Shown here piece by piece: positions 22,449-33,501 of a stretch of 64,000 nt of DNA. Numbering within the stretch: the stretch's first letter is position 1; each line of letters begins with the position of its first letter. The notes below the pieces were generated by a model that had not been told where the DNA came from, did not search any database, and worked only from the letters and a program-made list of their open reading frames with translations. This DNA is from Ustilago trichophora (Eukaryota; Basidiomycota; Ustilaginomycetes; Ustilaginales; Ustilaginaceae): assembly GCA_900323505.1 (NCBI GenBank), contig OOIN01000032.1, positions 248,001-312,000 on the forward strand, written 5' to 3'. Position numbers and translations under genes: made by a program.

Positions 22449-22616
22449 ATGTCCTTTTGGTCTTTGTCTTTGCTTCCTACTTTATCAACACACCCGTCTT
22501 GCATCCCTTTCACATCTGCTCCATCTCCACCAACCCTCACTTATATCCATCACAATCACCACCACCACCACCACCACCACCACCACCACCACCACCACGC
22601 CTCCGACTCGACATAG
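22449..22616 (+). promoter_or_regulatory. Candidate poly-histidine uORF upstream of zinc-finger gene
   Basis: An ATG at 22449 opens 55 codons ending at 22616, 334 nt before the zinc-finger ATG. The reading frame runs through a CAC microsatellite and gives an uninterrupted run of about 14 His. No other ATG is seen between 22452 and 22950. Whether this lies in the mRNA is unknown. Confidence 0.3.
22556..22597 (+). repeat. (CAC)n microsatellite
   Basis: About fourteen CAC triplets in the probable 5' leader of the zinc-finger gene. Confidence 0.9.
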
Positions 22617-22950
22617 ACTCTACGTCCTGACACACAAGCTTGTCACATCGCTACTTGTCATCACCATATCACTCCTGCATTTACACCTTGCTCACCATCA
22701 CACCGTCACATCACCACTATCACATCGCCAAACTCGCACTTGCGCATCACAACCATCGGCACGCATATCACCTCCTTCCACTGCTCTATCACTCGCTGCT
22801 CAGTTTTCAACCCGCGGAACATCCGATCATTGCGATTGCTGCCCATCACACAATCTTGCGACGTTACTCTCTCTATCTCTGTCTCTTATTGTGCCGCATT
22901 CGCGCTTATCACTCTTTGTATAAACGCTGCATTACAGAGCCAAAGCTGCA

Positions 22951-25235
22951 ATGACCTCCGTCGTGGCCAACCTGCGCAGTCATTTCCCGCAGCCAGGCAT
23001 GTCGAACGAATCTCGCTATCAATATGCCGACCTCTCCAGATCACTCGCAACCTCCTCCTCCGCCTCCTCCTCTTCTTCAATCTTGAACCAAGCTGCTGCT
23101 CTCACAGCTTCATCTAGCTCAATGCCTCCTTCCTCCTCTACCTCAACATTGGCACTCGCCGCTGTTACCCCCGCCACAACCATGTCGTCGGCACCCACAT
23201 CCTCCGAAGCTACCTCCCTCACAGCGCCTTCCGTCATGGCTCCCACCGCTTCCACCTCGGATAATAGCACGCTCTTTTCTGCTGCTACCATCCCCACCTC
23301 GCGCGCTTTCGACTCGGGTTTCAGCGGCGCTTACTCTGCTTCAGCTGCGCTACCCGACGTTTCGGCGTCATGCCCTCCAGAAGGCCCTTCTTTCTCAACA
23401 ACCGACTTTGACGCCGATCTCGCCGCCGCTGCTTTCGCTCCCATGTTCAGCTCCAACGACACCACAGCTCTCGACACTTCGGTCCCTCTCTCGTTCCCAG
23501 TGCTCCCTGCGTCGCTGCTGGATGAAGCACCAGAATACGAATATGTAAGTCTTTCGCCTGCATTCATTGCTCCAAGCAAGTCAGCTTCAATCTCGCTGGT
23601 GACTAGTATGCTAACTTGTCTTTTCCCTTGCTCTTTGCTCTCTTTCTCGACCAATTCCAGTCCGTCCACACCCGCCTCAACGTCTTTGAAGCCTCCGACT
23701 ACGGCGCCGACATTCCCTCGTTTACGTTTGCCGAGGACGGAACACCGTTGCTCGACGGCTCGACCGAATACGGTCTTTGGTCCACCGGCCTCGGTGTCGA
23801 TGCGGGCGATCTCAGCGCATCGTCCGCTTTCGCCTACCCCGATGAAGAGCTCGCTCTTATGGAGGCCAACAGGCTCGAAACACAGCCCAGAACCGCCGAT
23901 CTCCACATCCCTCAATACAAGCTGCCAGAAGAATCGTTCGACCTCAGCTCCGACTCGCTTCTTGTGCCCCGCAGCAACACGCTCAACCTCGCATCTACCA
24001 GCGCTTCCAACGATGCGCTCCTCGGCGCAAACGTTTCCGGCGTCACCAACCTCGCCGGTTCCTCAACCGCCGGCTTGGTCGATGGCGCTCCCTCCGTGCT
24101 TCACCCAGGTCCCGCGGCCAACCAGCTTCAGCCGCGACAGCCTCAGCAACAACAGCAGAGGTTGTCGCTAGAGGGAGATGATATGTACGAATCGCAAGCC
24201 GGCCCTTCTCGAGGTCTGCAGAGGTCTCGAGATGCGCTCTCGGCCAACAACTCTCCCTACGGACGAGGTCGCCCTACCCTTCAACCCCAGCGCAGCTTCA
24301 CCAACATGGGCGCCACTGCTGGCTTCTCTCCGCCCAACTTTAACCCAGAGCTTCGACGTCTGTCTACGGGAGGTGGTGTTGGTACCATGCGAGGTCCTAG
24401 CCGCGATCCAGTGGTACCAAGCCAGAATGTGGGACGTGCTCGTCTCATGAGCTGGCAAAGTAGTCGAGCGTATTCGGGAGAACAGGACTGGCAGTCGAAT
24501 TTCCCCGATTCTGGTCTTGGCGGCGGTGGTGATGCAAGTATCGGTGCACATGGTATGTCCGATTCGATCATGTCCAACGGTATGGCTATGCATTCGGGCG
24601 GAATGATGCCTCCCTCCCGCTCATACAGCTACGGCATGCACCACTCTTCCACAAGCTTCATGCCCCACCACGGCATGAACCCGCACGCAACCGATATGAT
24701 CAACGCCCTCGGCGACGCCATGGACGCACGCATCGACGTTGACGGAATCGCCAAATGCCCCTATCCCAACTGCAACAAGACTTTTGCCAAGAACCGCTCC
24801 TACAACCTCAAAGCCCACCTTCGCTCTCACTCGCAACTCAAACCTTTCGCCTGTTCCGTCTGCCCGCGTGCCTTTTCGCGCAAGCACGATCTGGAGAGGC
24901 ACAGCAGGGTGCATTCCGGAGACAAGCCGTACGTCTGCGAGATTTGCGGCAAAGGTTTCCCGCGAAGTGACGCGCTCCGGAGACACTGGAGGGTGGAGAA
25001 GGAATGTGGTGATAAGGCAGCTGCGTTGGAGGCTAGTCAGAGCCTGACGAGTGTGCTTGGAGAGGCAGGGATGAGTTATGGTCATGAGAGGAGTCCTGAT
25101 CAGCAGAATCATCATCAGTTTGGTGGACAGCAACAACAGCAACACCAGAACCAGGGTGGATCGAGCTTGTTTGGCCATTCGCAACAGCAGATGCATCATC
25201 AAAGACTTTCTCAACAGCAACAGTATGCGTCCCTG

Positions 25236-25268
<33 letters not shown>

Positions 25269-25361
25269 TACGCACCCCAGCAAAGGAGTTGGGCTGACCC
25301 CCAACAGCAGCAGCAACAATCACAACAGCAGGGGCAACAACAACAGTTGAGACGAGCATAA
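22951..25361 (+). CDS. C2H2 zinc-finger transcription factor, Crz1-like
   Basis: Two exons, 22951-23544 and 23661-25361, giving 764 residues. The intron has a GTAAGT donor, a GCTAAC branch site and a CCAG acceptor, and the phase-0 junction joins EYEY to SVHTRLNVFE. The N-terminal 550 residues are Ser/Ala/Thr-rich and disordered. Near the C-terminus are three C2H2 fingers: an atypical first (KCPYPNCNKTF ... NLKAHLRSH, with two extra residues), a canonical second (CSVCPRAFSRKHDLERH) and a third (CEICGKGFPRSDALRRH). This order and the NLKAHLRSH / RKHDLERH / RSDALRRH helices resemble Crz1, the calcineurin-regulated calcium and stress factor. The end is polyglutamine-rich (CAA/CAG runs 25130-25350). 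I did not find a clear calcineurin-docking motif, so the assignment rests on the fingers. It converges on U1-70K. Confidence 0.85.
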
Positions 25362-25437
25362 ATACAACCTTTTCTCTCCTTTTCCCACTTTGGTGTTTTT
25401 TGTTTTTTTTTTTTTTTCTCGTTTCGTTAAGTGATAC

Positions 25438-25450
25438 CCCCCCCCCCCTT
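25438..25450. repeat. Poly(C) and neighbouring poly(T) tract
   Basis: A homopolymer C run follows a T run at about 25402-25418 in the convergent spacer between the zinc-finger and U1-70K genes. Such runs are prone to sequencing length errors. Confidence 0.7.
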
Positions 25451-25658
25451 TTCTTCTTTTTAAGTTACTTTTCTTCAGCTTGATTTTCGATCTCTGCAAA
25501 CTTTTTGTTCTTGGTTTTGAGGGTTTTCACTTGTCAATGGTATTTTGAAGTTTACAATTTTGCCAGTTGGTTTGGATTGATTTTGATGCTGATGAATGAT
25601 GGCACAAATACAATAGAGAGAGGGAGAGGGAGAGGGAGAGGGAGGGAGAGAGGTAGGT

Positions 25659-26771
25659 TTAATAGCGACTACGTTTTGTTGGGGGAGCAGAGGATGAGGT
25701 TGGGTCGTCGTAGGATCTAGCTGAGTAGCCGTTTGAGGAGGAGGAGGAGGGGTTACCAGGGTAGTCACGATCTCTTGTGTCACGGGCGGCATAGTTGCCA
25801 CCTGGAGGACCGTAACGTGAGGCAGAAGGAGGGGCGTTTGAGTAGCCTCCTCTTGGGGGATAATTGTCGTAGCCTCCTGTATTCCTGCCTCCGTTGAAGC
25901 CGCCGCGAGGTGGGCCGTTGAATCCTCCTCTACCACCTCCAAATCCACCACCACCACCGCCTCTTCCACCGCCTCTGAAGCCTCCTCTACCGCCTCTAAA
26001 CCCTCCTCCTCCTCCTCCACCGAACCCACCTGGACCGAGCATCGACGGTATCCCATTATCCACAGGCTCAGGAGCCTTCTTCGGCTTCCTACTACTCCCA
26101 CCCAATCCACCACCCAACCTGGTCGGTTTCCAATCTTTAACAGTCCTCCCTCTCTCTACATCCACCATAACCCTCCTACCATTGATCTTGATCCCCTCGG
26201 CATCCTTGTAAGCCGCCTTCATATCTCTCTCCCTCTCATACGCCACAAAAGCATATCCTCTACTCTTGCCCTCCTTATCCCTTACCACACGAATCGTCGA
26301 GATCGGTCCGTACATGTCAAATTCCCGATGCAAATCTTTCTCCGTCACACCATAATCCAATCTCGCCAGAAAGAGTGTCTTGTACGCATCCGGCGTGGCG
26401 TCTGGGTTGGAGGCTGGATTGTACTCTTCCAACCCCCGAGTCTTGACAGCTTGCTTGGAGGATTTGCGAGATTCAGAGGCAAGCTCGGCAAGGGTGAGAC
26501 GAGTATGGGTGAAATTAGCGGAGGACGTTTCGGCGGCAATGTCATCGGTTGATTCTCCCCGGTTGGCAGACTCTTGCTTGATGAGTTCGAGAGTGGATGC
26601 AACGCCGGTGAGGGGGGAACGGACGGTTTTGCGGTTGGAAATGAGACAAGGATCTTTGGGTAAAGGGGGGATGTTGGGGTCAGGATCGTGTCGCCGGATA
26701 GGGGAGATGTGCTCGAGTGGTGGCCGTGCGGCGAAAAGGCGGATGAGTGAAGGTGGTAGTAGGTGCGTCAT
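25659..26771 (-). CDS. SNP1: U1 snRNP 70-kDa protein (U1-70K)
   Basis: 370 residues. The frame is open upstream to 26996, but the start is placed at 26771 because MTHLLPPSLIRLFAARPPL matches the conserved U1-70K N-terminus, which wraps the Sm ring and contacts U1C. The RRM is at about 131-208 with RNP2 KTLFLARL and RNP1 SRGYAFVAY, followed by the family hallmark DVERGRTVKDWKPTRLGGGLGG. The C-terminus is a Gly/Arg-rich RGG region with FGGGRGG-type repeats and a Tyr/Ser/Pro tail ending KRSRY. Role: binds stem-loop I of U1 snRNA and helps define 5' splice sites. A (TGTAC)3 array sits in the divergent spacer shared with the proteasome gene. Confidence 0.95.
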   Translation of the reverse strand: MTHLLPPSLIRLFAARPPLEHISPIRRHDPDPNIPPLPKDPCLISNRKTVRSPLTGVASTLELIKQESANRGESTDDIAAETSSANFTHTRLTLAELASESRKSSKQAVKTRGLEEYNPASNPDATPDAYKTLFLARLDYGVTEKDLHREFDMYGPISTIRVVRDKEGKSRGYAFVAYERERDMKAAYKDAEGIKINGRRVMVDVERGRTVKDWKPTRLGGGLGGSSRKPKKAPEPVDNGIPSMLGPGGFGGGGGGGFRGGRGGFRGGGRGGGGGGFGGGRGGFNGPPRGGFNGGRNTGGYDNYPPRGGYSNAPPSASRYGPPGGNYAARDTRDRDYPGNPSSSSSNGYSARSYDDPTSSSAPPTKRSRY

Positions 26772-27735
26772 TCTGCTATGACAAGGGTGCACCGATCGTT
26801 GGCGGTGTGAGAGTGATAAAAGAGGGATGCAAGGGCCGGTCGACTGGCTAGGCTTCTGAGAGTTGAATACTGAGGATACAGATGTGGATGTCGTGTTTGC
26901 GTCTCGAAGACCGGCCTTCAGATCAAAAAGTTGCGATGTGCTGAAGAGGTAAGGATTGTGTACTGATGCACGTCGAGCAGTTGTTGCTACAGACAACGTT
27001 GTTTGAAGTAATGCACTCTTGGTCCCTTACGACAAGCGATGGTAAAGATTCTTGACTCGAACCAATGCTCCTTCCCTTTGTTCGATGCTGCAAAAGTCCT
27101 CAGCTTTCAAAGTAATGAATGATGTCGGTCAAGGAGAGAAAGAAGGAAGCGAGAAGTGTTGCTCAAAGCGAGCAAAGCTCGAGTTGCTGGCTGGCTGGCT
27201 TTCCTTTTCCGCCTTCCGAGAAACTAACTTCTTTTATCAGCTTAACATTTTCAAATTGAAAGAAAAAAGAAATTAAGCCAGCGACGCGAATGGCAAGAGT
27301 GGAGCAGTCACATGGAGGTGTGTACTGTACTGTACGGTGATCGACTTGTACACTGAGGAAAGTGCGTGGCTTGAACGCGCAGGCCAACCCTCTTTCACTA
27401 ACGCACCAGCCAGACTCCACAATTTCGATTTCGCCGCTGCTGCTGCCCAAAGAGTAACACTTTCCACCTTCCTTCTTACACCCTCCATCCCCTCCCCTTA
27501 CTCCAATTCCGTCATCCCTCATCTTGTTGTGCAACACATCACCTTGGCATCGCTACCCATCACATCCTACATCAACAACTCATTACAAGCGATTCACCGT
27601 CTGCTCTGGAGCTTCTGCCAATCCTCGCATCATCAGGCTCAGAAGAGGCTCAGCTTCCAACACTGCATCATATCGAATCAACGCAAAAGATTTCATAGTG
27701 GCCATTAAGACAACAAAAGAAGATAGCGTAGAAAG
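26772..27735. promoter_or_regulatory. Divergent intergenic region, U1-70K / proteasome alpha7
   Basis: 964 bp between divergent starts. It includes a (TGTAC)3 array at 27321-27335 and a CT/CA-rich probable leader of the proteasome gene at about 27420-27735. The open frame running upstream of U1-70K (26772-26996) has no family similarity and is probably leader. Confidence 0.5.
27321..27335. repeat. (TGTAC)3 array
   Basis: Three perfect TGTAC units followed by GGTG, the same pentamer as the arrays at 8701 and 8951. Confidence 0.9.
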
Positions 27736-28709
27736 ATGGCTTCACAAGGTACAGGATACGATCTCTCGGCGAGTACCTATTCGCCCGATGGAAGGATCTT
27801 TCAGGTGAGTGTTCTCAGGAGGTAGCTGAGTTGAGCTGAGTTGCTGCTGCTGCTGCTGCTGCTGCTGCTTTCATCGCCATGGCGGGTCAACACATTTTCA
27901 AACCTGTCTTTGACAAATTCATGGTGGTGCGGTATCTGACCTATTCTCTCCTTTCAACTTGATATCTTTCTTCTCTCGTCGTGCTTTCGTCACGTCCATA
28001 CCACCTTCTTTGTCCTCATCTGCTAGATCGAATACGCAGCCAAAGCAGCCGAAAATGCTGGCACCGCCATCGCCATCAAGACCAAAACCGGTGTCGTTGT
28101 AGCCGTCGAAAAACTTGTTCAATCCAAACTCCTCGTTCCCGGGTCCAATCGACGAATCTTCAACGTTGCCCCCACATTGGCATTGTCTCGGCCGGTCTCA
28201 TCGCTGATGGCAAACACCTCGCCACCCGAGCTCGCAGTGAAGCCGTCTCACATTTGGACAACTATCGATTTCCCTCTCCCGTGAAGACGCTCGCCGACCG
28301 AGTAGCCTATTACGTCCAAGCCTACACGCTCTATTCCTCGGTCCGCCCCTTTGGCGTCTCTGCCATCATTGCCGGTGTGGACGACACCAAGGGCCCCCAG
28401 ATCTACATGATCGAACCCTCCGGTGTATTCTGGGGCTACAACGGCTGCGCGGTTGGAAAGGGAAGACAGCTGGCAAAGACAGAAATCGAGAAATTGGACT
28501 TGGAAAACTTGAGCCAAAAACAGGCAGTCGAGGAGGCGGCAAAGATCATCTTCAAGGTTCATGACGATGCAAAGGATAAAGAGTTTGAATTGGAACTCAG
28601 CTGGTGCGGCCCAGAGAGCAATGGCGTTCATACAAAGGTGCCAGAGGATTTGAGGTCCGAGGCAATCGCTAAAGCTAAAGAGGCGCTGGATGACGAGATG
28701 GAGGATTAG
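27736..28709 (+). CDS. PRE10: 20S proteasome subunit alpha7 (PSMA3/Pre10), apparent 1-nt frameshift
   Basis: Exon 1 is 27736-27804 ([20 protein letters not shown], ending IFQ) with a GTGAGT donor; exon 2 starts at 28027 after CTAG ([17 protein letters not shown]...). The N-terminal signature [28 protein letters not shown], and the acidic tail identify alpha7. Reading exon 2 from its start gives conserved sequence to RRIFNV, but the next conserved block ([15 protein letters not shown]) is in another frame. The two frames meet at a C5 run (28169-28173) where six C would restore continuity. The subunit is essential in yeast, so a sequencing or assembly error is more likely than a dead gene. The intron holds a CTG/GCT microsatellite (27843-27869). 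Confidence 0.9.
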
Positions 28710-30826
28710 AATGGTTGTTTCATGTTTGTGTATAATACAATTTGGTTTCCTACGTGGCGTTGGGATCGTGATTGTTTGGATTCGGCGTGTGTGTGGGTTG
28801 TTCACCTAGTGATGTGTGAGTCTGGGTTTAGCGAGGATGGAGTGGATCGATGGAGGGTTTTTGTGCGAGTTTTTGGGAGATTTGTGATGCTGGTCGATGT
28901 GGTTTGGCTTGACAACTGCCGCCTTGTGGAATTGATCGCCGGGTGGACACTTCATTAGAAGTTTGGAATTGATACTGGGTGTATGCTCAGCTCGGCGCTC
29001 CCAGGAGCAGAGTCTCTTCAGGGCAAAAGAGCCGTCCATAGTTACCGTTCGGCCTGCTGCTTCGTGATGGATGCGGAACCCTGTGAGAAGGACCGTGGTC
29101 GGCACGGCACGTTTCGTTGCGCCATCCTACAACATGGTTTGTTTGGTGGCCAAAAGCAACGCGACATGTCGCAAATTGAGGTGCGATCATTCTATCATTG
29201 GCAGTCATTGCCTCGGTGGTGAGCTTGGTCGCCAGGTGTTTTGCTCACCGCTTTAAAAGATGCGCAGAACTTTCTCGTTTATCTTGGCGACTGAGCACCT
29301 GCGCCAGCGCTAAATAATGACAACGGCCCCATGTGAGTTTGAGTAGAAGTAGAACGATTCTAGCAATCTTTGAAAGCTTCTGTCGTTGACCAATGTTGCG
29401 TGGAACCGTCAATTAAGAATCAGTCACGGCCAGAAGGGAGTCTTCTGACATGCTCGCAACAGCAATCAATCATAGGTGCCGTCTCGGTGCGGAATCTGTT
29501 CTGCCCTGAACCCAGTGCGCCAAAAACTCCCTTTCCTCATTCTCGCCCTGACTTTTGGTGCCTGATTTGCGAGCCGAGCCAACGCCGAAGTCTCTCATTC
29601 AAGGCACAAGGTACCGGCGGTTTCTCAGCAACAGTGTCGACACCTGTCATCGTCTTCACCGTCTGCCACATGTCGAATCGCATGAATGTGGCAATTGGCT
29701 CATCAACTGTTCTTCTGACGGAACAAAGTGCTTCCTTCCTTTCCGTCTCGGTGTGGAGTCCAGGTTGAATCAGATGTCTACTCCAATCTTCGATTTGATG
29801 ACCTCTTGAGATGGCCGGTTGCGGGAAGCGTGAAAATTCGATGAAAGGAGCAGATGCGCAGCTGTCAATTGGCCAATTTTTCCCAATGGTCGAGGTAGAC
29901 TTCCATCGAGTATGTTCCGTAAGATCCATTGCGCAGACGAGCGCTCTCGTTGGTTCACCCCGCGCTGGATGGCTACCTGTTTCCGGGGGAGATTAGCACT
30001 TTGACAGCGGTCAAATCATGTTTGTGTGGCAAAGGGATGAGGGGATGATTCAGGGATGTGCCACCACTCCAATTAGGTCAGAGCGCAACGACGTGGGCCT
30101 TCCGAGTTGAACAGTGATGTGCGGGAGCGTACTTTGACAAGGAGGCGAGTCCGCAAAGCAAAGTGCGGAAGAAGGTCTCTTTGCTTTTCAACCATTGCGT
30201 TGCGTTCGATCCGAAGCTGAGTCGAACAACGCTGCTAGACGGCCCTTGACTCAATCGAACGCTGCTTCCCGCATCACCGCTCTGAGTCGTTGTCCCATGC
30301 TTGCACCATTGAAGCACCTATTCTTCGAGAGAAGAGCGATCCCATATAAAGCGGCGATGCGGCAGTCTCAGCCGCCCGACAAGGCCTCAAATCCCTTCAT
30401 CTATTCACGAGCGACCTTGGCTACGTCGAGTTACTCGCTTCACTCAACCACATTCTCTTTCGGCCGAAGCTCACAGTAGCTCCTCAAGAGCATCACAATC
30501 CTTCCATCACATCGATACCAATCGATCGACTCGCTCTCTTCCGGTACCAGCCTCGGATAAACAGTGGCCTCGCATTCCCAGATCACATCACACTGGTCTC
30601 ACTGCCGAGACACAGAAAAGGCCTTTGATAGTGAGTAGAACTATGACCATCAACGCGAGTAGGACAAAGCGATGCTGACACGACGACGTCTCTCGTACAA
30701 CTTTCCCCTCTGACACGCCTGCTCGTCGCCTACACAGACTAGACAAAAACAGCTGTGACTAATACGAGGCTTGAAGTGGCTTGCGCGCACAGGTGGCGCC
30801 GTCGATAGCGTCCCTCTTCCTTCATC

Positions 30827-31674
30827 ATGTCGGCAAAAACGGTTGGCGCGGCAGACGTGAGGTCTACCGATACAAAAGCTGTGCCTTCATCTGTCCACGG
30901 TAACCGTATTGCTCACCACAGAGGGAACGTGACAACACTCTCTTGGCGTCAAAGGGAAGCCAGGCCCCACCACCATCAGTCTTTGAGGTCCCACAATTTG
31001 GGTTACCTTCAGGCTCAGGTCAAGCTTCAGCTTCAGGCCCAGGCCCGTTTGGTGGTCAAACCAAAGGCTAACCTTGCCCACGCTCAGGACAAATTGGAGC
31101 AATTCCCGGTAAGTCGTCTCTCTTCCTTCTCATGCCGTTGTCTCTTGGTGCCATTTTGTCCGAAAACTTGAGCACATTTGCTCGTACCCGCAAGCTTTCA
31201 CTTTGTCAAAGCTCCGCGGAAGGCAATGATCTTCTTTTATCCGGCCCGATCCTGGACTGCTGGGGTGACACAAGTCCCACGGATGGAGCAAAGAGCCTAT
31301 GAGGGACAGTACAGCATCGTACGTTCTGCGTCGAGTCTCGCTGAGGCATCTCAACAAATTGTTGCATGACTGGCGACGACACATTACGACACGTGAACGA
31401 AGCTGTCCGCACCGTTGGCTTTTAGATCACCGGCAAGAATCATGCAGTCCTTCTGTATTCGTGCGCCATCCAACTCAGTGTCGGCTTCATCAGCGTCGTT
31501 ATTGTGTTCGGCGGTTCCTTTTACATCCGTTGCGACACACAGTTACGGCTGCAGCATGCTGGGAGAGGCCGGAGAAGCCCACATCTTGGCACTGTTGCCT
31601 GCATCCATGTTGCGTCGTTCAAATCGGCATTTTCAGACCGAATGGCGAGCTTTGCTAAGCCGGACTTGATATGA
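30827..31674 (+). CDS. Speculative three-exon gene, unknown product
   Basis: Not recognised. A model with exons 30827-31108, 31223-31318 and 31426-31674 keeps one frame (208 residues). Donors are GTAAGT and GTACGT; the second acceptor is a good TTTTAG, but the first (GAAG) is weak. The third exon encodes a hydrophobic stretch (IQLSVGFISVVIVFGG, then SFYIRC) that could be one membrane segment. The first exon is Gln/Ala/His-rich without a fold. A TATA-like element lies about 480 bp upstream. In another frame, 30962-31068 gives a Gly/Ser/Pro-rich stretch, so a decayed gene is also possible. Confidence 0.22.
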
Positions 31675-33118
31675 AGCCTTTAGGATGTGGTGCAGCTCGC
31701 GGTCGTCAGCTCAAGCTTCATTGTCAGTCTTTGGTTACCACTCATGTAATCTGCGGCTGTTGAAGAACAATATCAAGGTTTGTCTCCACAGCAGCCTCTG
31801 CATGCAGCAGTCGTCAACGCGGACACATAGACCGCAGCTGAGAGCGACCGACAAGGTGGGCCTTGAGAGCCTCTTTGAGTTCACGCTATTCTCAGCCCAG
31901 CCCCCACGCTCGCATCGCTAAGCCGCAGAACCTTGTTCTGCGTTCATAGTGCTTTCTCCTCTGTCCAGGGATTTTTTTTCAGTTTCCCTTTCCCCCTCTC
32001 TTGTACGCCCACTTATCTGCCACTGTGAAGGTATGATGCTGTTCCCACCGGCTCGTTTCTGGGCCGATGGTAAGTTCGCCGGTATGATTGTACATTTTTG
32101 CTATCTCTGTGGGGCCTGCGGAGGTCAGCGGACTCTCGAGTGAGGATCGGAATGGGTGTTGAGCACGGCAGCCAAGGTGTCAGCATGGGTCGCATCCGGT
32201 CTTTGTCTCGATGAGATTACCGGTTGACTCACACACGTGACATGCCTTATGGTCCCCTTTGGATAGCATCATCGTCAGTCTACCGCAGACTCGAACATCT
32301 CTGATCAGCAAGCTATTAACAAAGTCTATACCAGAATCGGCTCTTTGCTTCCGGTGGCATAGTGGCGGCTGTGGCGCGCTCTGAGGCTACTCGGTGGCGA
32401 GAGAGAGTTTGCAAGGCAAAGAGGTTGCACGTATTTGGCTCAACCTCCGCCAAACCACGCCGGGAATGCGTTGCTTCGCCCCTCTCCGGCTCTCGGATCA
32501 GTACCTGACATTCTGGTTCCTTGTGCAAGTGATTTGTCTCTCTTTCTCTCTCTTTCTCTCTCTTTCTCTCTCTCTCTTTCTTCCTCTCTCTCTGTAGCTC
32601 GGTGTTGCTCGGGCTAGTGCGACCGCTTGTCCCCCCACGTTATCCGCGAGGCAAAGATTATCCTATTTCTTGCTGAAAAAAGAAAGCTGAAAGCATGGAT
32701 GATAAGCGTAAGAGATGAGGTCGCGCGGCAAATGGATCCCACCTTTTGGGCGAGGGGGAGGCAGAGAGAGAGCGAGTGAGAGAGTGAAGAAGAGTGAGAG
32801 GCTATTCGGCGGATCAAGACTTCCTCTTTGGCCGGTCATGTCCACGATCACCGGCCATGCTGGGTTGTGTGCTGCGTCTGGCTGCCTCTGAGTTCACCTG
32901 CGCCTCTGCGCCTTTGGGCTGCCAGGTTTCCCACATCTTTGCATCCTTTGTCAGGCGGCTGGCGCGTCTGGAAGCATGGAATGGAATGATGCTTGGCTAC
33001 AGTGCGCGACACAGAAGTCCATCACTTGGTACCCACTCCTTTGTCTTGGCCTGCGCTTGTGTCTTGTTGCGCTTCCTTGGCTGTTTTCGCTCCTTGACAT
33101 TTCCATGTCCATTGTGGC

Positions 33119-33126
33119 GTATAAAT
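33119..33126 (+). promoter_or_regulatory. TATA-like element of KilA-N gene
   Basis: GTATAAAT lies about 380 bp upstream of the first ATG and is followed by CA/CT-rich sequence resembling the other leaders in this window. Confidence 0.35.
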
Positions 33127-33501
33127 CCCCGTTCGCCCACCAGATTTGTTCCCCACCTGTCACCTTTCTTCCAGACAGCTGCATATCCTCCCCAACATAT
33201 TACTGACACAGCCAAACAATCCTCACCTCTCCTCGACTTTGTTCTTCCAAATTGGTAGAAGTGTTCACTTTCTCTTGAACCCGGCAAGAATCACGGATCA
33301 ACCAAGTCAACTACACTTGCAGAGCAGCATAATTCACAAGCAGGAGCGCCAAGCACCACTTCAAATTCCGGCATCAGAACAACCACTTCTAGTGACTGCT
33401 CAAATCAGCAACGACTCAAAGATCACGGTCTTGAAGGCGTCGCATACGCAGCACAGTTGCTTCTCAAGCTCAAAGAATCCTCACATAACAGCAAACACAC
33501 T

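Larger units (their letters stand above)
16985..22950. other. 6-kb intergenic region with poly(T) tracts and TGTAC palindromes
   Basis: No gene is supported. It contains TTTTTG repeats and poly(T) near 17408-17467, poly(T) at about 17825-17852 and about 20930-20958, GA microsatellites near 19570-19592 and 20170-20195, and many TGTACAGTA-type elements (17745, 17880, 18277, 18554, 19143, 19307, 20137, 22146). From about 21900 the sequence becomes CT- then CA-rich and is probably the leader of the zinc-finger gene. The remaining open frames are short, lack homology and have simple-sequence composition. Confidence 0.55.
28710..33501. other. 4.8-kb gene-poor region
   Basis: No strongly supported gene. 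A TATA-like CATATAAAG at about 30342-30350 is followed by a CT/CA-rich leader-like stretch and the weak three-exon candidate described separately (30827-31674). A TTTCTCTC microsatellite is at about 32537-32595. A second TATA-like GTATAAAT at 33119-33126 followed by CA-rich sequence is the probable promoter and leader of the KilA-N gene. The rest shows scattered stops in all frames. Confidence 0.5.

Noticed and set aside
26772..26996. N-terminal extension of U1-70K
   Set aside because: The frame is open, but the conserved U1-70K N-terminus begins exactly at the internal Met at 26771.
28710..33501. Transposon relic in the gene-poor region
   Set aside because: I found no terminal repeats, integrase, reverse transcriptase or transposase motif in any frame.
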